Shown piece by piece: positions 46,501 through 57,200 of a stretch of 64,000 bases of DNA. Both the position numbers and the translations under genes were made by a program. The notes under the pieces were generated by a model, which had not been told where the DNA came from, did no database searches, and was given only the letters and a program-made list of their open reading frames with translations. Position 1 is the first letter of the stretch; each line of letters opens with the position of its first letter. This stretch comes from Buttiauxella agrestis. Lineage in GTDB: Bacteria; Pseudomonadota; Gammaproteobacteria; Enterobacterales; Enterobacteriaceae. The stretch is from the NCBI RefSeq assembly GCF_900446255.1, contig NZ_UIGI01000001.1, positions 1,576,763 through 1,640,762 on the forward strand. Direction: 5' to 3'.

Positions 46501-46660
46501 CACCGGGGAGTGACGCACTGACCATGATCACCGGGAAATCCACCTGCGGCAGCGGCGCCACAGGCAATAGGCGGAAGCCCAGCACGCCGCACAATGTGAT
46601 GGCGGCGGTCAGTAAAATGGTGGCGACGGGCCGGTAGATGAACAGTGCGAAGAATTTCAC
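43577..46660 (-). CDS. mdtC: RND multidrug efflux subunit MdtC
   Basis: 1027 residues (1025 in E. coli). Inner-membrane RND pump with 12 helices, two large periplasmic loops, the duplicated layout and the TM4 proton-relay pair in [21 protein letters not shown]. Works as a heteromultimer with MdtB, MdtA and TolC to export bile salts, novobiocin and related compounds. Overlaps mdtB and mdtD by 4 bp. Confidence 0.97.
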   Translation of the reverse strand: MKFFALFIYRPVATILLTAAITLCGVLGFRLLPVAPLPQVDFPVIMVSASLPGASPETMASSVATPLERALGRIAGVNEMTSSSSLGSTRIILEFTFDRDINGAARDVQAAINAAQSLLPSGMPSRPTYRKANPSDAPIIILTLTSDTFSQGQLYDFASTQLAQTVAQIDGVGDVDVGGSSLPAVRVALNPQALFNQGVSLDAVRKSISDANVRRPQGALEDGTQRWQLQTNDELKTAAEYQPLIIHYNNGGAVHLSDVATVTDSVQDVRNAGMTNAKPAILLMIRKSQEANIIETVDRIRAKIPELRETIPASIDLQIAQDRSPTIRASLEEVEQSLIISVALVILVVFLFLRSGRATLIPAVAVPVSLIGTFIAMYLCGFSLNNLSLMALTIATGFVVDDAIVVLENISRHLEAGVKPLQAALQGVREVGFTVLSMSLSLVAVFLPLLLMGGLPGRLFKEFAVTLSVAIGISLVVSITLTPMMCGWLLKNKPQHTPTRQRGFGRLLIAMQQSYGRSLKWVLNHTKLVGLVLLATIALNVWLYIAIPKTFFPEQDTGRLMGNIQADQSISFQAMRGKLQDFMKIIREDPAVENVTGFTGGSRVNSGMMFISLKPLSERKETAQQVIDRLRKALAKEPGASLFLMAVQDIRVGGRQANASYQYTLLSDNLADLRTWEPKIRQALAKLPQLADVNSDSQNNGAEMDLIYDRESMARLGISVEDANALLNNAFGQRQISTIYQPLNQYKVVMEVDSRYTQDISALDQMFVINKEGKAIPLSWFAKWQPANAPLSVNHQGLSAASTVSFNLPTGVSLSEASDAIDRTMTALGVPSTVRGMYAGTAQVFQDTMKSQVLLIIAAIATVYIVLGILYESYVHPLTILSTLPSAGVGALLALEIFGAPFSLIALIGIMLLIGIVKKNAIMMVDFAIDAQRNGNLQPEEAIFQACLLRFRPIMMTTLAALFGALPLVLTSGDGAELRQPLGITIVGGLVVSQLLTLYTTPVVYLFFDRLRMRFARKARKDEVLNP

Positions 46661-49600
46661 AGCACTTCCTCATCACTTTCGTGACGCCCAAAACGGCGGC
46701 GCACCGCATGCGACAGGTTATCAAACAGCAGATAGATAACCGGCGTGGTAAACAGCGTTAAGACCTGGCTCACCAGCAGACCACCGACCATGCCAATCCC
46801 CAGCGGGCGGCGCAGTTCAGCACCGACGCCGGTTGAAAGCATCAGCGGCAGCGCACCCAAAAGGGCGGCAAGCGTGGTCATCAGAATAGGGCGGAAACGC
46901 AGCAAACAGGCCTGGTAAATGGCCTCATACGGTTTCATGCCTTGCTCACGTTCAGCCGCCAGCGCGAAGTCGATCATCATGATGGCGTTTTTCTTCACGA
47001 TACCGATAAGCAAAATGATGCCGATGATGGCAATCACGTCCAGTTCCGCTCCCGCCAGCATTAATGCCATCAGTGCGCCGACGCCTGCGGTTGGCAGCGT
47101 GGAAAGAATGGTTATCGGGTGAATAAAACTTTCGTACAACACGCCGAGCACGATATACATCGCCACTACGGAGGCGACGATAAGCCAGATAGTGCTGCCC
47201 AGGGCATTCTGGAAGGCGAGGGTGCTGCCCTGGAATTGGGTGGTGATATCCGCAGGCATCGCCAGCTCTTTTTCCGCCGCTGTAATCGCTTTAACCGCGT
47301 CTTCGAGCGAGTGATCGCTTGTGACGTTAAACGAGAATGTCGTCGACGGGAACTGGTCAAGATGGTTGATAGTCAGCGGCGCAAAACGCTGCTCGATTTT
47401 GGCAATCGCACTTAACGGTACGCTGCCGCCCTCTGTGCTGGCGAGACGAATATTATCCAGCCCGCTCAGACCCGGCGTGGTGCTGGTGTCGTGTTCAAGC
47501 ACCACGCGGTACTGGTTGGCCTGGGTGTAAATAGTGGAAATCAGGCGCTGACCAAATGCGTTATACAGGGCGTTATCGACATCCGACATCGAGATGCCAA
47601 GGCGGCTGGCGCTGGCTCTGTCAACATTCACATAGGCTACCAGGCCTCTATCCTGCCAGTCGCTGCTGACATCTGCCAGTTGCGGCAAGGTACGCAATTT
47701 TTCTGTTAACTGCGGCACCCAGGTGCTGAGTTCATCGAGCGATGTGGCCTGCAATGTGAACTGGTACTGCGTCCGGCTCACCGTGGTATCGATGGTTAAG
47801 TCCTGAACCGGTTGCAGATACAACTCGACGCCAGGGACTTTCGCCACGCCATTTTGCAGACGTTCAATCACCACCGGAATACGGTCGTCACGATCGCTTA
47901 ACGGTTTGAGGTTGATTTGCAAACGTGCGCTATTAAGCGAAGGGTTAGTGCCGTCAACGCCGACAAACGAAGTCAGACTTTCTACAGCCGGATCTTTCAA
48001 TATGACGTCGGCAACCTGCTGCTGGCGCTGCGCCATATTGGCAAAGGAAACCGACTGCGGCGCTTGCAGCGTGCCCTGAATAATGCCGTTATCCTGAATC
48101 GGGAAGAAGCCTTTCGGGATGAACATCCACAGCACAACGGTGAGTGCCAGGGTGCCAAAAGCCACACCCAGCGTGAGCCATGGGTGGTTTAATACGCGGG
48201 TTAACATGCGCCCGTAACCGGCAATCACACGGTCAAAGAAGCGCTCGCTGGCGCGGGAAAAACGGTTCTGTTTGCGCAGCGATTCGTGGCTTAACATGCG
48301 CGCGCACATCATTGGTGTGAGCGTCAGTGACACTACCGCTGAAATCAAAATCGCGATGGCCAGCGTGACGGCAAATTCGCGGAACAGGCGGCCAACGATA
48401 TCGCCCATAAACAGCAGCGGAATTAGTACCGCTATGAGCGAGAAGGTCAGCGAGATAATCGTGAAGCCAATTTCTCCGGCCCCTTTGAGCGAGGCGGCGA
48501 GCGGTTTCTCACCCTTCTCGATATAACGCGAGATGTTCTCGATAACCACAATCGCATCGTCGACCACAAAACCGGTGGCGATGGTTAATGCCATTAGCGT
48601 CAGGTTGTTTATCGAAAAGTCGAGGAACACCATCACTGCAAACGTACCAATCAGTGACAGCGGCACCGCGACGGCAGGGATAATGGTCGCCGGAACGTTG
48701 CGCAGGAACAGGTAAATAATCATCACCACCAGGGCGATGGCGAGCATCAACTCATGCTGCGTGTCACTGACCGAGGCGCGGATATTGGTGGTGCGGTCGC
48801 TCAGTAATTTTACTTCGACCGACTTCGGCAAACTTTTGGTTAATCCAGGCAACATCGCACGAATGGCATCGGCGGTGTCGATGATATTGGCACCCGGCTG
48901 GCGTTGCACGTTCATCACTATCGCGGGCTGTTTGTTCGCCCACGCGCCGAGCCACGCGTTTTCAGCGCCTTGCTCTACGGTTGCGACATCGCCAAGACGA
49001 ATCGGTGCGCCATTTTGATAAGCGATGATCAGATTGCGATATTCATCCGCAGACTGCATTTGGTCGTTGGCGGACAGCGTGACGGCGCGTTCGGGGCCAT
49101 CCAGGCTGCCTTTTGCCGAGTTAACGTTGGCGCTGGTAATCGCGGTGCGCACGGTTTCGCTGGTCAGGCCTAGTGCCGCAATCGCCGGGGCGTTAAGTTT
49201 TACGCGTACCGCCGGGCGCTGGCCGCCGGAAAGCGTGACCAGTCCGACGCCGGAAACCTGGGAAATTTTCTGCGCCACACGCGTTTCTACCATGTCTTCA
49301 ACTTGCGTCATCGGCATGGCGGAAGAGGTCACGGCGAGCGTCATAATCGGCGGGTCGGCCGGGTTCACTTTGCTATAAACCGGCGGGTTGGGCAGATCGG
49401 TCGGCAGTAAATTGGTTGCGGCGTTAATCGCGGCCTGCACTTCCTGCTCGGCGACATCCAGCGGTAAAGAGAGCTGGAATTGCAGCGTCACCACCGATGC
49501 GCCGCCGGCACTTTGCGACGACATTTGTTTCAGGCCGGACATCTGCCCAAACTGGCGCTCAAGTGGTGCGGTAATCGCCGATGTCACCACATCAGGACTC

Positions 49601-49788
49601 GCACCTGGATAAAGCGTGACGACCTGAATCGTCGGGTAATCCACTTCCGGCAGTGCAGAAACGGGCAGGAAACGATAACCGATGATCCCGGCAAGTAAGA
49701 TAGCCACCATTAATAATGTGGTCGCCACGGGGCGCAGAATAAACAGGCGCGATGGGCCTCCCGTGGCGCTCGGTGGTAGCACCTGCAT
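46657..49788 (-). CDS. mdtB: RND multidrug efflux subunit MdtB
   Basis: 1043 residues (1040 in E. coli). RND pump paralogous to MdtC, with the N-terminal [24 protein letters not shown] helix, the TM4 pair in [21 protein letters not shown] and the second-half repeat near [17 protein letters not shown]. In E. coli two MdtB and one MdtC make the trimer. The start overlaps the mdtA stop by one base (TGATG). Confidence 0.97.
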   Translation of the reverse strand: MQVLPPSATGGPSRLFILRPVATTLLMVAILLAGIIGYRFLPVSALPEVDYPTIQVVTLYPGASPDVVTSAITAPLERQFGQMSGLKQMSSQSAGGASVVTLQFQLSLPLDVAEQEVQAAINAATNLLPTDLPNPPVYSKVNPADPPIMTLAVTSSAMPMTQVEDMVETRVAQKISQVSGVGLVTLSGGQRPAVRVKLNAPAIAALGLTSETVRTAITSANVNSAKGSLDGPERAVTLSANDQMQSADEYRNLIIAYQNGAPIRLGDVATVEQGAENAWLGAWANKQPAIVMNVQRQPGANIIDTADAIRAMLPGLTKSLPKSVEVKLLSDRTTNIRASVSDTQHELMLAIALVVMIIYLFLRNVPATIIPAVAVPLSLIGTFAVMVFLDFSINNLTLMALTIATGFVVDDAIVVIENISRYIEKGEKPLAASLKGAGEIGFTIISLTFSLIAVLIPLLFMGDIVGRLFREFAVTLAIAILISAVVSLTLTPMMCARMLSHESLRKQNRFSRASERFFDRVIAGYGRMLTRVLNHPWLTLGVAFGTLALTVVLWMFIPKGFFPIQDNGIIQGTLQAPQSVSFANMAQRQQQVADVILKDPAVESLTSFVGVDGTNPSLNSARLQINLKPLSDRDDRIPVVIERLQNGVAKVPGVELYLQPVQDLTIDTTVSRTQYQFTLQATSLDELSTWVPQLTEKLRTLPQLADVSSDWQDRGLVAYVNVDRASASRLGISMSDVDNALYNAFGQRLISTIYTQANQYRVVLEHDTSTTPGLSGLDNIRLASTEGGSVPLSAIAKIEQRFAPLTINHLDQFPSTTFSFNVTSDHSLEDAVKAITAAEKELAMPADITTQFQGSTLAFQNALGSTIWLIVASVVAMYIVLGVLYESFIHPITILSTLPTAGVGALMALMLAGAELDVIAIIGIILLIGIVKKNAIMMIDFALAAEREQGMKPYEAIYQACLLRFRPILMTTLAALLGALPLMLSTGVGAELRRPLGIGMVGGLLVSQVLTLFTTPVIYLLFDNLSHAVRRRFGRHESDEEVL

Positions 49789-51035
49789 CAGGAAGTCGCT
49801 CCGTGACGTTGGTGTTTTTGCGGGTGTTCAACTTCTTTCGATGGGGAAGCGGCGGTGGCTGATTGCGCTTCGACCACCTCAACTTTTGCACCTTCTGTCA
49901 GACGGTCGATGCCGTCAGTCACCACGCGATCCCCGGCGGAAAGCCCGGCGGAAATCACCACTTTTTGGCTGTCCTGAATACCGGTTGTCACCAGGTGTTT
50001 ACTGACTTTATCTTCGCTGTTAAGCACCCAGACAAAGTTGCCTTCGTTGCCCATTTGCAGCGCGGCTGTTGGGATGACAACTGCGTTTTGCTGGGTATCG
50101 ACCAGCATGCGCGCGTTGACGAACTGGTTCGGGAACAGGGCGTCATCTTCATTGTTAAAACGAGCTTTGAGTTTAATGGTGCCGGTGGTGACATCAATCT
50201 GGTTATCGAGGCTCAGTAATGAACCGCTGCTTAATTTCAGCTTGTTGGTGCGATCCCAGGCCTCAACAACCAGCGTTGCTCCCGCTTTCTGCGCTTTCAC
50301 CACGGTTGCAATATCGCCTTCCGGCAGGGTGAAAATCAAATCGATAGGGTGTGTTTGCGTCAATACGACAATTCCGGCGGTATCGCTGCTCGAAATCTGG
50401 TTGCCAACATCCACCTGTTTCAGGCCCACGCGGCCATCAATGGGCGCGGTAATCCGGCTCCAGTCGAGCTGCAACTGCGCGCTGGCGACGGCGGCTTCGT
50501 CGGCTTTTATGGTGCCCATTGATTCGTTGACCAGCGCCTGTTGCGCGTCCATTTCCTGGCGTGAAACCAGGTTGGTTTTCACCAACTGTTGAAAACGCGC
50601 GAGGTCACGGCGTGCATTCGCAAGTGTGGCCTGATCTTTTGCCAGTTGTCCCTGGGCTTGGGCTAATGCAATTTTGAACTGGCTTGGGTCGATTTCTGCG
50701 AGTAAATCGCCCGCTTTAACTTGCTGGCCTTCCTGGAAGTGAATCGCCAGCAGTTGCCCATCCACACGGCTACGCACCGTAACAGTATTGGCGGCGGTGA
50801 TGGTGCCAAGACCGGTGAGGTAGCGAGGAACAGATTCGCTGGTCGCGGTTGCGGCCTGGACAGGCGCTAATGCACCACGCATTCCCTGCCGTGAGCCAGC
50901 AGGGCGCTGTTGTGTTGACTGCGAACCCGCGGTTTCGTTACCCGTGCTTGAATGACGCCAGTAAAAAATGGCGGCGATAACGACAATGACGGCGGCTGCA
51001 ATCGCAAACCCACGTGTGGTGAAAGTGCCTTTCAT
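49788..51035 (-). CDS. mdtA: Membrane fusion protein MdtA of the MdtABC-TolC efflux pump
   Basis: 415 residues from ATG 51035, the same as E. coli. N-terminal membrane anchor ([18 protein letters not shown]), then the barrel-sandwich halves ([36 protein letters not shown] and [20 protein letters not shown]), an alpha hairpin with heptads between them, and a beta-barrel domain. ATG 51035 matches the E. coli start; an in-frame ATG at 51053 with CAGG next to it is possible and would add six residues. A BaeR-like box lies upstream. First gene of mdtABCD-baeSR. Confidence 0.96.
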   Translation of the reverse strand: MKGTFTTRGFAIAAAVIVVIAAIFYWRHSSTGNETAGSQSTQQRPAGSRQGMRGALAPVQAATATSESVPRYLTGLGTITAANTVTVRSRVDGQLLAIHFQEGQQVKAGDLLAEIDPSQFKIALAQAQGQLAKDQATLANARRDLARFQQLVKTNLVSRQEMDAQQALVNESMGTIKADEAAVASAQLQLDWSRITAPIDGRVGLKQVDVGNQISSSDTAGIVVLTQTHPIDLIFTLPEGDIATVVKAQKAGATLVVEAWDRTNKLKLSSGSLLSLDNQIDVTTGTIKLKARFNNEDDALFPNQFVNARMLVDTQQNAVVIPTAALQMGNEGNFVWVLNSEDKVSKHLVTTGIQDSQKVVISAGLSAGDRVVTDGIDRLTEGAKVEVVEAQSATAASPSKEVEHPQKHQRHGATS

Positions 51036-51100
51036 AGTTGTATTTGTTCTCATCCTGAAACCATTCGGCCTAATGATACTAGTGTAGAGAGTGAGAGCGG

Positions 51101-51118
51101 CGGAAAAATGGAGGAAAT
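51101..51118 (-). promoter_or_regulatory. Candidate BaeR box upstream of mdtA
   Basis: The minus strand reads ATTTCCTCCATTTTTCCG, about 12 of 18 matches to the BaeR consensus TTTTTCTCCATDATTGGC that I recall. It is some 66 bp upstream of the mdtA start. No search was run. Confidence 0.5.
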
Positions 51119-51212
51119 ATGAAGTACTGTATGGATAAGTCTTAGATGGCGGTTTTTTGCGTACATCCTCGAAGGAATGCGGCTGAATGATATCCTGTTT
51201 GAATCTTCGCCA

Positions 51213-51253
51213 ATAAACTGTGGTTTATATTGTAAATATAAACTATAGTTTAT
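51213..51253. promoter_or_regulatory. Operator palindrome of the toxin-antitoxin module
   Basis: Arms 51213-51231 (ATAAACTGTGGTTTATATT) and 51235-51253 (AATATAAACTATAGTTTAT) are inverted copies, 17 of 19 pairs matching, with a 3-bp centre. The right arm also contains the inner palindrome AAACTATAGTTT. It ends 11 bp before the toxin start and overlaps the likely promoter. Most likely the antitoxin's autoregulatory site (inference). Confidence 0.75.
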
Positions 51254-51264
51254 GAGGTGAATGT

Positions 51265-51611
51265 ATGACATGGACGGTTTTTACAACCCGGTGTTTCGAT
51301 GAGTGGTTTGATGAACAAAGAGAAGAAATCCAGGATCGCATGTTACACGCATTGGGAAACTTGCAATTTTTGGGGCCAGGTTTGTCACGCCCTACGCAGA
51401 TACGATAAAAGGATCGCGTTTCAAAAATATGAAAGAGCTGAGAGTGCAGCATTGTGGCAGGCCCATTCGCGCATTGTATGCTTTTGACCTTTCCCGCCGA
51501 GCCATTGTGTTGTGCGCCGGGGATAAATCGAAAAATAAGCGCTTCTACGAATCCATGACGAGTCTTGCCGACAAAGAGTTTATGGCCTGGTTGAAGTCGC
51601 AGGAGAAGTAA
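51265..51611 (+). pseudogene. HigB/RelE-type toxin gene, inactivated by a one-base deletion
   Basis: From ATG 51265 (GAGGTG ribosome site) the frame gives MTWTVFTTRCFDEWFDEQRE...LGPGLSRP, the normal opening of phage Gp49-like/HigB toxins, then runs into TAA at 51406. The rest of the protein (YADTIKGSRFKNMKELRVQH, RPIRALYAFDLSRRAIVLCAGDKS, KRFYESMTSLADKEF) is in the next frame from 51393 to the TAA at 51609. Restoring one C in the CCC run at 51390-51392 gives RPYADTIKG, as in intact relatives. The full toxin would be about 115 residues and would cleave mRNA at ribosomes. It may be a true mutation or a sequencing error at the C-run. Confidence 0.8.
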
Positions 51612-51612
51612 T

Positions 51613-51930
51613 ATGAAAAGTAATAACAAAGGCTACAGAACGCTCGATGAGATCGTTGCGACTCTCTCGCCAGAAAGACAAAAAAGGGTGGCCGAAGGAA
51701 CTCAGGAGCTGATTCTCGAATGCTGTCTGCATATGATGCGGGAGCAAAAAGGCTGGTCGCAGCAGCAACTGGCCGAAGTCATGGGTATTAGCCAACCCGC
51801 CGTCACTGCGATTGAAAAGCGTGGTAATGAAGTCAAACTAGGGACGCTAAAGCGCTATATCGAGGCGTTGGGCGGTAAACTTTCGCTACACATAGAGTTC
51901 CCGGACGGGGTGAAACAACTCAGTATTTAA
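51613..51930 (+). CDS. HigA-type antitoxin (XRE/Cro HTH)
   Basis: 105 residues. N-terminal segment TLDEIVATLSPERQKRVAEGTQELI, then a Cro/CI helix-turn-helix WSQQQLAEVMGISQPAVTAIEKRG and a C-terminal KLGTLKRYIEALGGKLSLHIEF typical of HigA-like antitoxins of Gp49-type systems. Reading frame intact. Starts 2 bp after the toxin stop, in the toxin-first order characteristic of hig systems. Its likely operator is the palindrome at 51213-51253. Confidence 0.9.
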   Translation: MKSNNKGYRTLDEIVATLSPERQKRVAEGTQELILECCLHMMREQKGWSQQQLAEVMGISQPAVTAIEKRGNEVKLGTLKRYIEALGGKLSLHIEFPDGVKQLSI

Positions 51931-51932
51931 AA

Positions 51933-51954
51933 CGCCGTGAGTTTCCCCACGGCG
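51933..51954 (-). terminator. Candidate terminator downstream of yegD
   Basis: CGCCGTG (51933-51939) pairs with CACGGCG (51948-51954). On minus it starts 7 bp past the yegD stop and is followed by TTTTAAAT; on plus it follows the antitoxin stop without Ts. Confidence 0.55.
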
Positions 51955-51960
51955 CATTGA

Positions 51961-53319
51961 TTAATCGCGGAACACCACATCAGCCCAGCGGGCCAGGCCT
52001 GCGGTTACAGAGCCGAAATCATCGCCCCCGGCTAATGGAATGCCCGGTAATTGCTGTGCCAGAGCGTGCTTAAGCAGCGGCGAACGCGCACTTCCCCCGG
52101 TCAGATAAATGACATCAGGCTTCACGGCGCTGTTTTCCAACGCAAGCGTGACTTGTTCCATGATGCGTTGCAGCGGCTGGCTAATCGCCATTTCCAGTTC
52201 TGGTTGGGTAATTTCGCAACCCAGTTCCTTGCTGATAAATGGCAGCATAGTGGCGACTTGTTTGCTGTCGGACAGCGCAATTTTGCTCTCTTCAGCAGCA
52301 CGCACCAGGCGATAACTGAGTCGCTGACGCCACACTTTTTGCAGGAATGCTACTTTCTCGGGTTCACGCGAATCGCGTACCAACTCGTTTAGCATGCGAC
52401 CGTTGGCGCTGCTGTAGAAATCGTTTTGTGCAGGCACGTCGTTGATTGCCACCGCATTCCACCACGGCAATACCGGCAGCGCGATACCTTTTTCGGTTTG
52501 GCCACCCATCCCCAATAACGGAGAAAGCTGCTTAAACGCCAGCATAATGTCGAGATCGTTACCGCCAACGCGGCAACCGCTGTGGCCGAGCAAACTCTGT
52601 TCACGGTCGCGACGAGCGCGCCATTGCGGCCCCATCAATAACACTGAACAGTCGGTTGTCCCGCCGCCGATATCGACGACCAGCACCTGTTTTTCTTCGG
52701 TTAACGTCGCTTCAAAATCAAGTCCTGCGGCGACGGGCTCGAACTGGAACACCACGTCTTTAAAACCTGCGCGATGTGCAGCGCGTTCAAGGATACCTTG
52801 CGCCTGTTGGTTTGCTTCATCGCCGCCTAAGCCCTGGAAGTTTATCGGGCGGCCGATCACGGCCTGGGTAATCGGCTCGGCAACCTGGCTTTGTGCCTGT
52901 TTGCGAATGTGTAACATCATGGCGCAAACCAAATCTTCAAACACGGCGACCTGCTGCGGTTTTAAGCCCGTGGCACCGAGGAAAGATTTTGGTGATTTAA
53001 CGAAGTAAACTTCTTCAGGATCTTCCATGTACTGGCGCAGGGAACTCAACCCGAATTGCACACTGCCTGGCAAGACGTCGATGTCTTCATCGCGATTAAA
53101 GGAGACTGCGCGGCGCAACAATGCCTGAGTTTCAGTGCCGGTAGCCGGGACTTCATGATGGCGATACAGCCATTCACTGACTGACTCACGCGTCGGGGCG
53201 CATAACATTGAAGGAAGCAGCGTCGAGCCGTTTTCCATCTCCAGCGCCTGCGGGACACCATCGCGCATCACTGCCACAGAGCAGTTTGCAGTACCATAAT
53301 CGAAGCCTATAAATTGCAT
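51961..53319 (-). CDS. yegD: Hsp70/actin-fold chaperone-like protein YegD
   Basis: 452 residues (450 in E. coli). Hsp70-type ATPase: phosphate-1 GFDYGTANCSVAVM, phosphate-2 VVDIGGGTTDCSVLLMG, adenosine motif VIYLTGGSARSPLL, and QFEPVAAGLDFEA connecting helix. There is no substrate-binding domain or lid, so it is an ATPase domain only. Function unknown. ATG 53319 has GGGGA upstream and the native MQFIGFDYG start. In E. coli yegIJKL follow it; here the toxin-antitoxin pair lies instead. Confidence 0.95.
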   Translation of the reverse strand: MQFIGFDYGTANCSVAVMRDGVPQALEMENGSTLLPSMLCAPTRESVSEWLYRHHEVPATGTETQALLRRAVSFNRDEDIDVLPGSVQFGLSSLRQYMEDPEEVYFVKSPKSFLGATGLKPQQVAVFEDLVCAMMLHIRKQAQSQVAEPITQAVIGRPINFQGLGGDEANQQAQGILERAAHRAGFKDVVFQFEPVAAGLDFEATLTEEKQVLVVDIGGGTTDCSVLLMGPQWRARRDREQSLLGHSGCRVGGNDLDIMLAFKQLSPLLGMGGQTEKGIALPVLPWWNAVAINDVPAQNDFYSSANGRMLNELVRDSREPEKVAFLQKVWRQRLSYRLVRAAEESKIALSDSKQVATMLPFISKELGCEITQPELEMAISQPLQRIMEQVTLALENSAVKPDVIYLTGGSARSPLLKHALAQQLPGIPLAGGDDFGSVTAGLARWADVVFRD

Positions 53320-53452
53320 AAAATCCCCATGCCGGTGAAGAAGGGGGGCGACTTTAGCGGAATGTGACGCATCCGGCAACCGAATATCAAAGCAAGGCAT
53401 TATTCAAAAGGTAAGCCTATGCTATGCCAACGCGAAATGACAGGATTTGAGA

Positions 53453-54298
53453 ATGTATCAACTGAGCTACAACCCGCCGTACGACTGGAAGTGGATGTTT
53501 GGTTTTCTTGCCGGGCGTGCGGTTAACGGCATAGAGATTGTCACCGAAGAGCGTTATTGCCGCAGCTTTGCTTTGGGGGATCATCAGGGTCTGCTCACGC
53601 TGGAACCTGATGAAGCCACCTGCACACTCAATGTGACGTTAACTGAAGGGTTGCAGGCCGTTGCAGATGAGGTTTTGCAACGCGTAAAGCAACTGTTGGA
53701 TCTCGAATGTCAGCCGCATACCATTCTGGAGAGCCTGGGGGATTTGTCGGCGGCGCGTCCCGGTTTGCGCTTGCCGGGTTGTATGGACACTTTCGAGCAA
53801 TCTATTCGTGCGATTTTGGGGCAGCTCGTCAGTGTGGCGATGGCGGCGAAACTTACCAGTAAACTGGCGCAGGCTTTTGGCGAACCGCTGGTGGAAAATC
53901 CTGAGTGGTTTGTTTTTCCCACGCCCCAAAAGCTGGCCGCGTTACAACCTGAGCAGCTAAAACAGCTCGGAATGCCGTTAAAGCGAGGCGAAGCCATTAT
54001 TCATCTTGCTCAACTCATGGTGAATGGCGAGTTCCCGCTTCACAGCCCTGTCGATGTGGAGAGTGGCGTGAAAGCATTAACGACCTATCCGGGTATTGGG
54101 CGCTGGACGGCAAACTACATTGCGCTACGGGGCTGGCAAGCCTCAGATGTTTTCTTGCCTGATGATTACCTGATTAAGCAACGCTTCCCTGGTATGACGC
54201 CCGCGCAAATCCGCCGTTATGCGGAGCGCTGGAAGCCGTGGCGCTCCTATGCGCTGTTGCATATCTGGTATAGCGAGGGCTGGGTTCCCGTCAATTGA
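53453..54298 (+). CDS. alkA: DNA-3-methyladenine glycosylase II AlkA
   Basis: 281 residues (282 in E. coli). Excises 3-methyladenine and other alkylated bases. AlkA_N domain (MYQLSYNPPYDWKWMFGFLAGRAV), then the HhH-GPD domain with hairpin YPGIGRWTANYIALRGW and the catalytic Asp in FLPDDYLIKQRFPGMTP. ATG 53453 follows CAGGA by 7 bp. It converges on dgcE and the coding ends overlap by 8 bp. Ada control is typical in E. coli; I did not find a clear Ada box here. Confidence 0.96.
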   Translation: MYQLSYNPPYDWKWMFGFLAGRAVNGIEIVTEERYCRSFALGDHQGLLTLEPDEATCTLNVTLTEGLQAVADEVLQRVKQLLDLECQPHTILESLGDLSAARPGLRLPGCMDTFEQSIRAILGQLVSVAMAAKLTSKLAQAFGEPLVENPEWFVFPTPQKLAALQPEQLKQLGMPLKRGEAIIHLAQLMVNGEFPLHSPVDVESGVKALTTYPGIGRWTANYIALRGWQASDVFLPDDYLIKQRFPGMTPAQIRRYAERWKPWRSYALLHIWYSEGWVPVN

Positions 54299-57200
54299 TG
54301 GCGAAGTAACTCGAATTGAGCAGCATCTCAAGTGGCAACGGTTGAGTGACTGCTTCACCAAATATCAGATCGACGCCAATTCCTGACAGCGTATCCATCA
54401 CCATCGGGATATCCGCCGGGCCTGCGATAGTTTGCAGCGTCTGGCGCTGCGCGTGACCCTGAATAATCGTCACCATCATTTCGTCCATCAGGTTGCAATG
54501 CACGTTCTGAATCAGTTCTTCATCGACGATGATGTAACTGAAGTATTGGCGCGCAACACGTTTAAAGATATCCAGGTCACGTCCCACATGGCTCAGAATC
54601 AACTGACAGCCGCTGTCATGCAGCCTTTGCAGGTTTCTTTCGATTTTTTCATCGTCGTTCTGTAGCACTTCGCAATGCACCATCAGATGCAACAAGCGGG
54701 TTGGGAGCGTGCTTCGTGTGAACAGCACCAGCAATTCGTCAACGACCTTGTCACACGCCAGGCTATGAGAGGAGAGGGCAAGGGCGACGCCAAAGCCTTT
54801 GTTGGTTACGGACTGAGAAAACTTGCTGAAGAATTCGTTGAAGATCCGCAGATCGAGCGCGCAGTGCAACTCAGCGTCGGTGACGGCTGCGCGGAACGTT
54901 TTCTCGTCAATGACCACGCCGTCGTTACCCCAGAAGCGCAGCGAAAGCAGATAGAAGCTGGTTGTCTCAGGGATGCGCGGAGGTGCTACGCCAAGGGCAA
55001 TCATCAAGATCGGGTTATCATTGATGATAGATTTTTGCTCGGCAAGGGTGATGTTTTGGCCATCTTTACGGATGTCATGTTGGGAAGATTCAAAGACTGT
55101 TACCCGGCCACGGCCACCATTTTTTGAGGCATAACAGGCGATATCTGCCTGGGAAAGCACCTCTGATGCCAGGCGATTATCGGCATCAATTTGCGTGATC
55201 CCGGCGCTGGCACCAATGCGATGCAAACGCCCGTTCCACGTAAAGTGGTAATCATTGATGCTCTGGATAATCCGTTCCGAAATATGGCGCGCATTGTCAG
55301 CCGAACAATCCGGCAGCAGCAGCCCAAACTCATCGCCGCCCAGGCGCGCCAGGAAATCGCCGGTGCGTAACATACTGAGCATCAAAGACGAAAGCTCGCG
55401 CAACAGCGCGTCGCCCGCCGCGTGACCCGCGTTATCGTTCACCGCTTTAAAGCGATCGAGGTCAATAAACACTAACGCGTGGCGCTGACGATTTTCTCCG
55501 GCACTTTGCAGCAGGCGTTTAAGGTGGTTTTCAAAGCTGACCCGGTTTGCCAGGTGCGTCAGCCCATCGTGTGAGGCGCTGTAGCTCAGTTGCTTGAGCA
55601 TTTTACGGGATTCGGTGACGTCCTGAATAACCAGCACCGAGCCAATACTTTGCCCATCAAGTGTGGTCAGCGGTGTGATGCTGTAGTGAATGTCGTAGCT
55701 GCCACCGTTGCGGCAATGCAGAACCACATCGTGTTCAATCGTCGCGCGGGAATAATCACCGCTATGAATGTTTTCCATTACCGGGCCGTTGTCACCAAAG
55801 GTAATGTGCAGGATTGCCAGAATATGCTGACCAATCGCTTGCTGCTGCGGCCAGCCGCTCAACTTTTCGGCGATCGGATTCATAAAGGTGATATTCATAT
55901 CCACATCAGTACAAATCACCGCTTCGCCAATCGAGTCCAGCGTAATGTGCAGACGCTCTTTTTCCTGATACAGCGCTTCGTTCAGCTGTTTCACTTCGGT
56001 CATATCCATGTTGATGCCCAGCAAGCGCTCGACGTCCCCATTTTTATTCAGTACGCGGTTGGCAAGCGATCGAATATGGCGAATGCCTTCTTTGACATGA
56101 ATGCGATATTCCATCTTAAATGGCACGCGAGCCTGCAAGGCATCGCGCACCGTTTTCTCAGCCGCAGGCGCATCATCAGCGACAATACGCTCCAGCCACA
56201 ATGCGTAGGTGGGTTTCAGATGCGCCGGAACCTCATAGAGATCAAACATACGTTTGTCCCAACTGATCACGTCAGTCCCAAGATCCCATTCCCAGATACC
56301 GATACCGCCGGCCTCATTGGCCAGCGTGATGCGCTCCATCAGGCGTTTGTTCACCCATTCGGTGTGCTTGAGATCGTTAATGTCTTCGATTTGGGCGATT
56401 AAATAGAGTGGCGTGCCGTCAATATCTCGCACAATGGAAACCGCCAGCAGCGCCCACACCACATCACCTTTGCTGGTGTAGTAACGTTTTTCCATCGAAT
56501 AGCTATTGATACTGCCGCTGACCAACATATTGAGCTGGTGCAAGTCGGCGTGTAAATCTTCCGGGTGCGTAATTTGCTGGAAGGTGAGCGAACGGAGTTG
56601 ATCTGAGGTGTAACCGAGGAATTTACTCAGCGATTTATTCACCTGCAACCATTGCCCGTCGGTCGAAACCAGCGCCATACCGATAGCGGAATATTCCATG
56701 GCATTACGGAAACGTGCTTCGCTTTCGGTGATGTGTTTACGCTCTTCGCGAAATGAGTACATCACCATGGTCATCACATTGGCAGGCAATAGAATCATCA
56801 GGAACGGCAGCCACGGTGCGTTATTCATGACAGTTGTGTGGGGTTGTTGCATGTCGATGTGACTGTTGGTTGCCATCATTAATGAGACCACCATCAGCGT
56901 GCCAAGGAAAACAATAAACGCTTCGAGGCGGGGCAGGCGAATAGCGCTCCACATCAGGAAAACAATAATAAAGGTAAATGGCCACGGCATATAACGCAGG
57001 GCGAGATAACTTAACGTCAGGGTAATGACAAAAGTGAATAGGGTTTCTAATAATAATTTTGGATTTTTATGGCGTAAAAGGGTGCTGGGTTTAAACAATA
57101 ACGCGGTGGGCACCAGGGCTAGGCTGCCGATCGTTTCGGATAGCATCCAGACGAAAAAAGTTTTGGCAACGCTTCCGCCATCAGGTCCGGCTAACCATAC

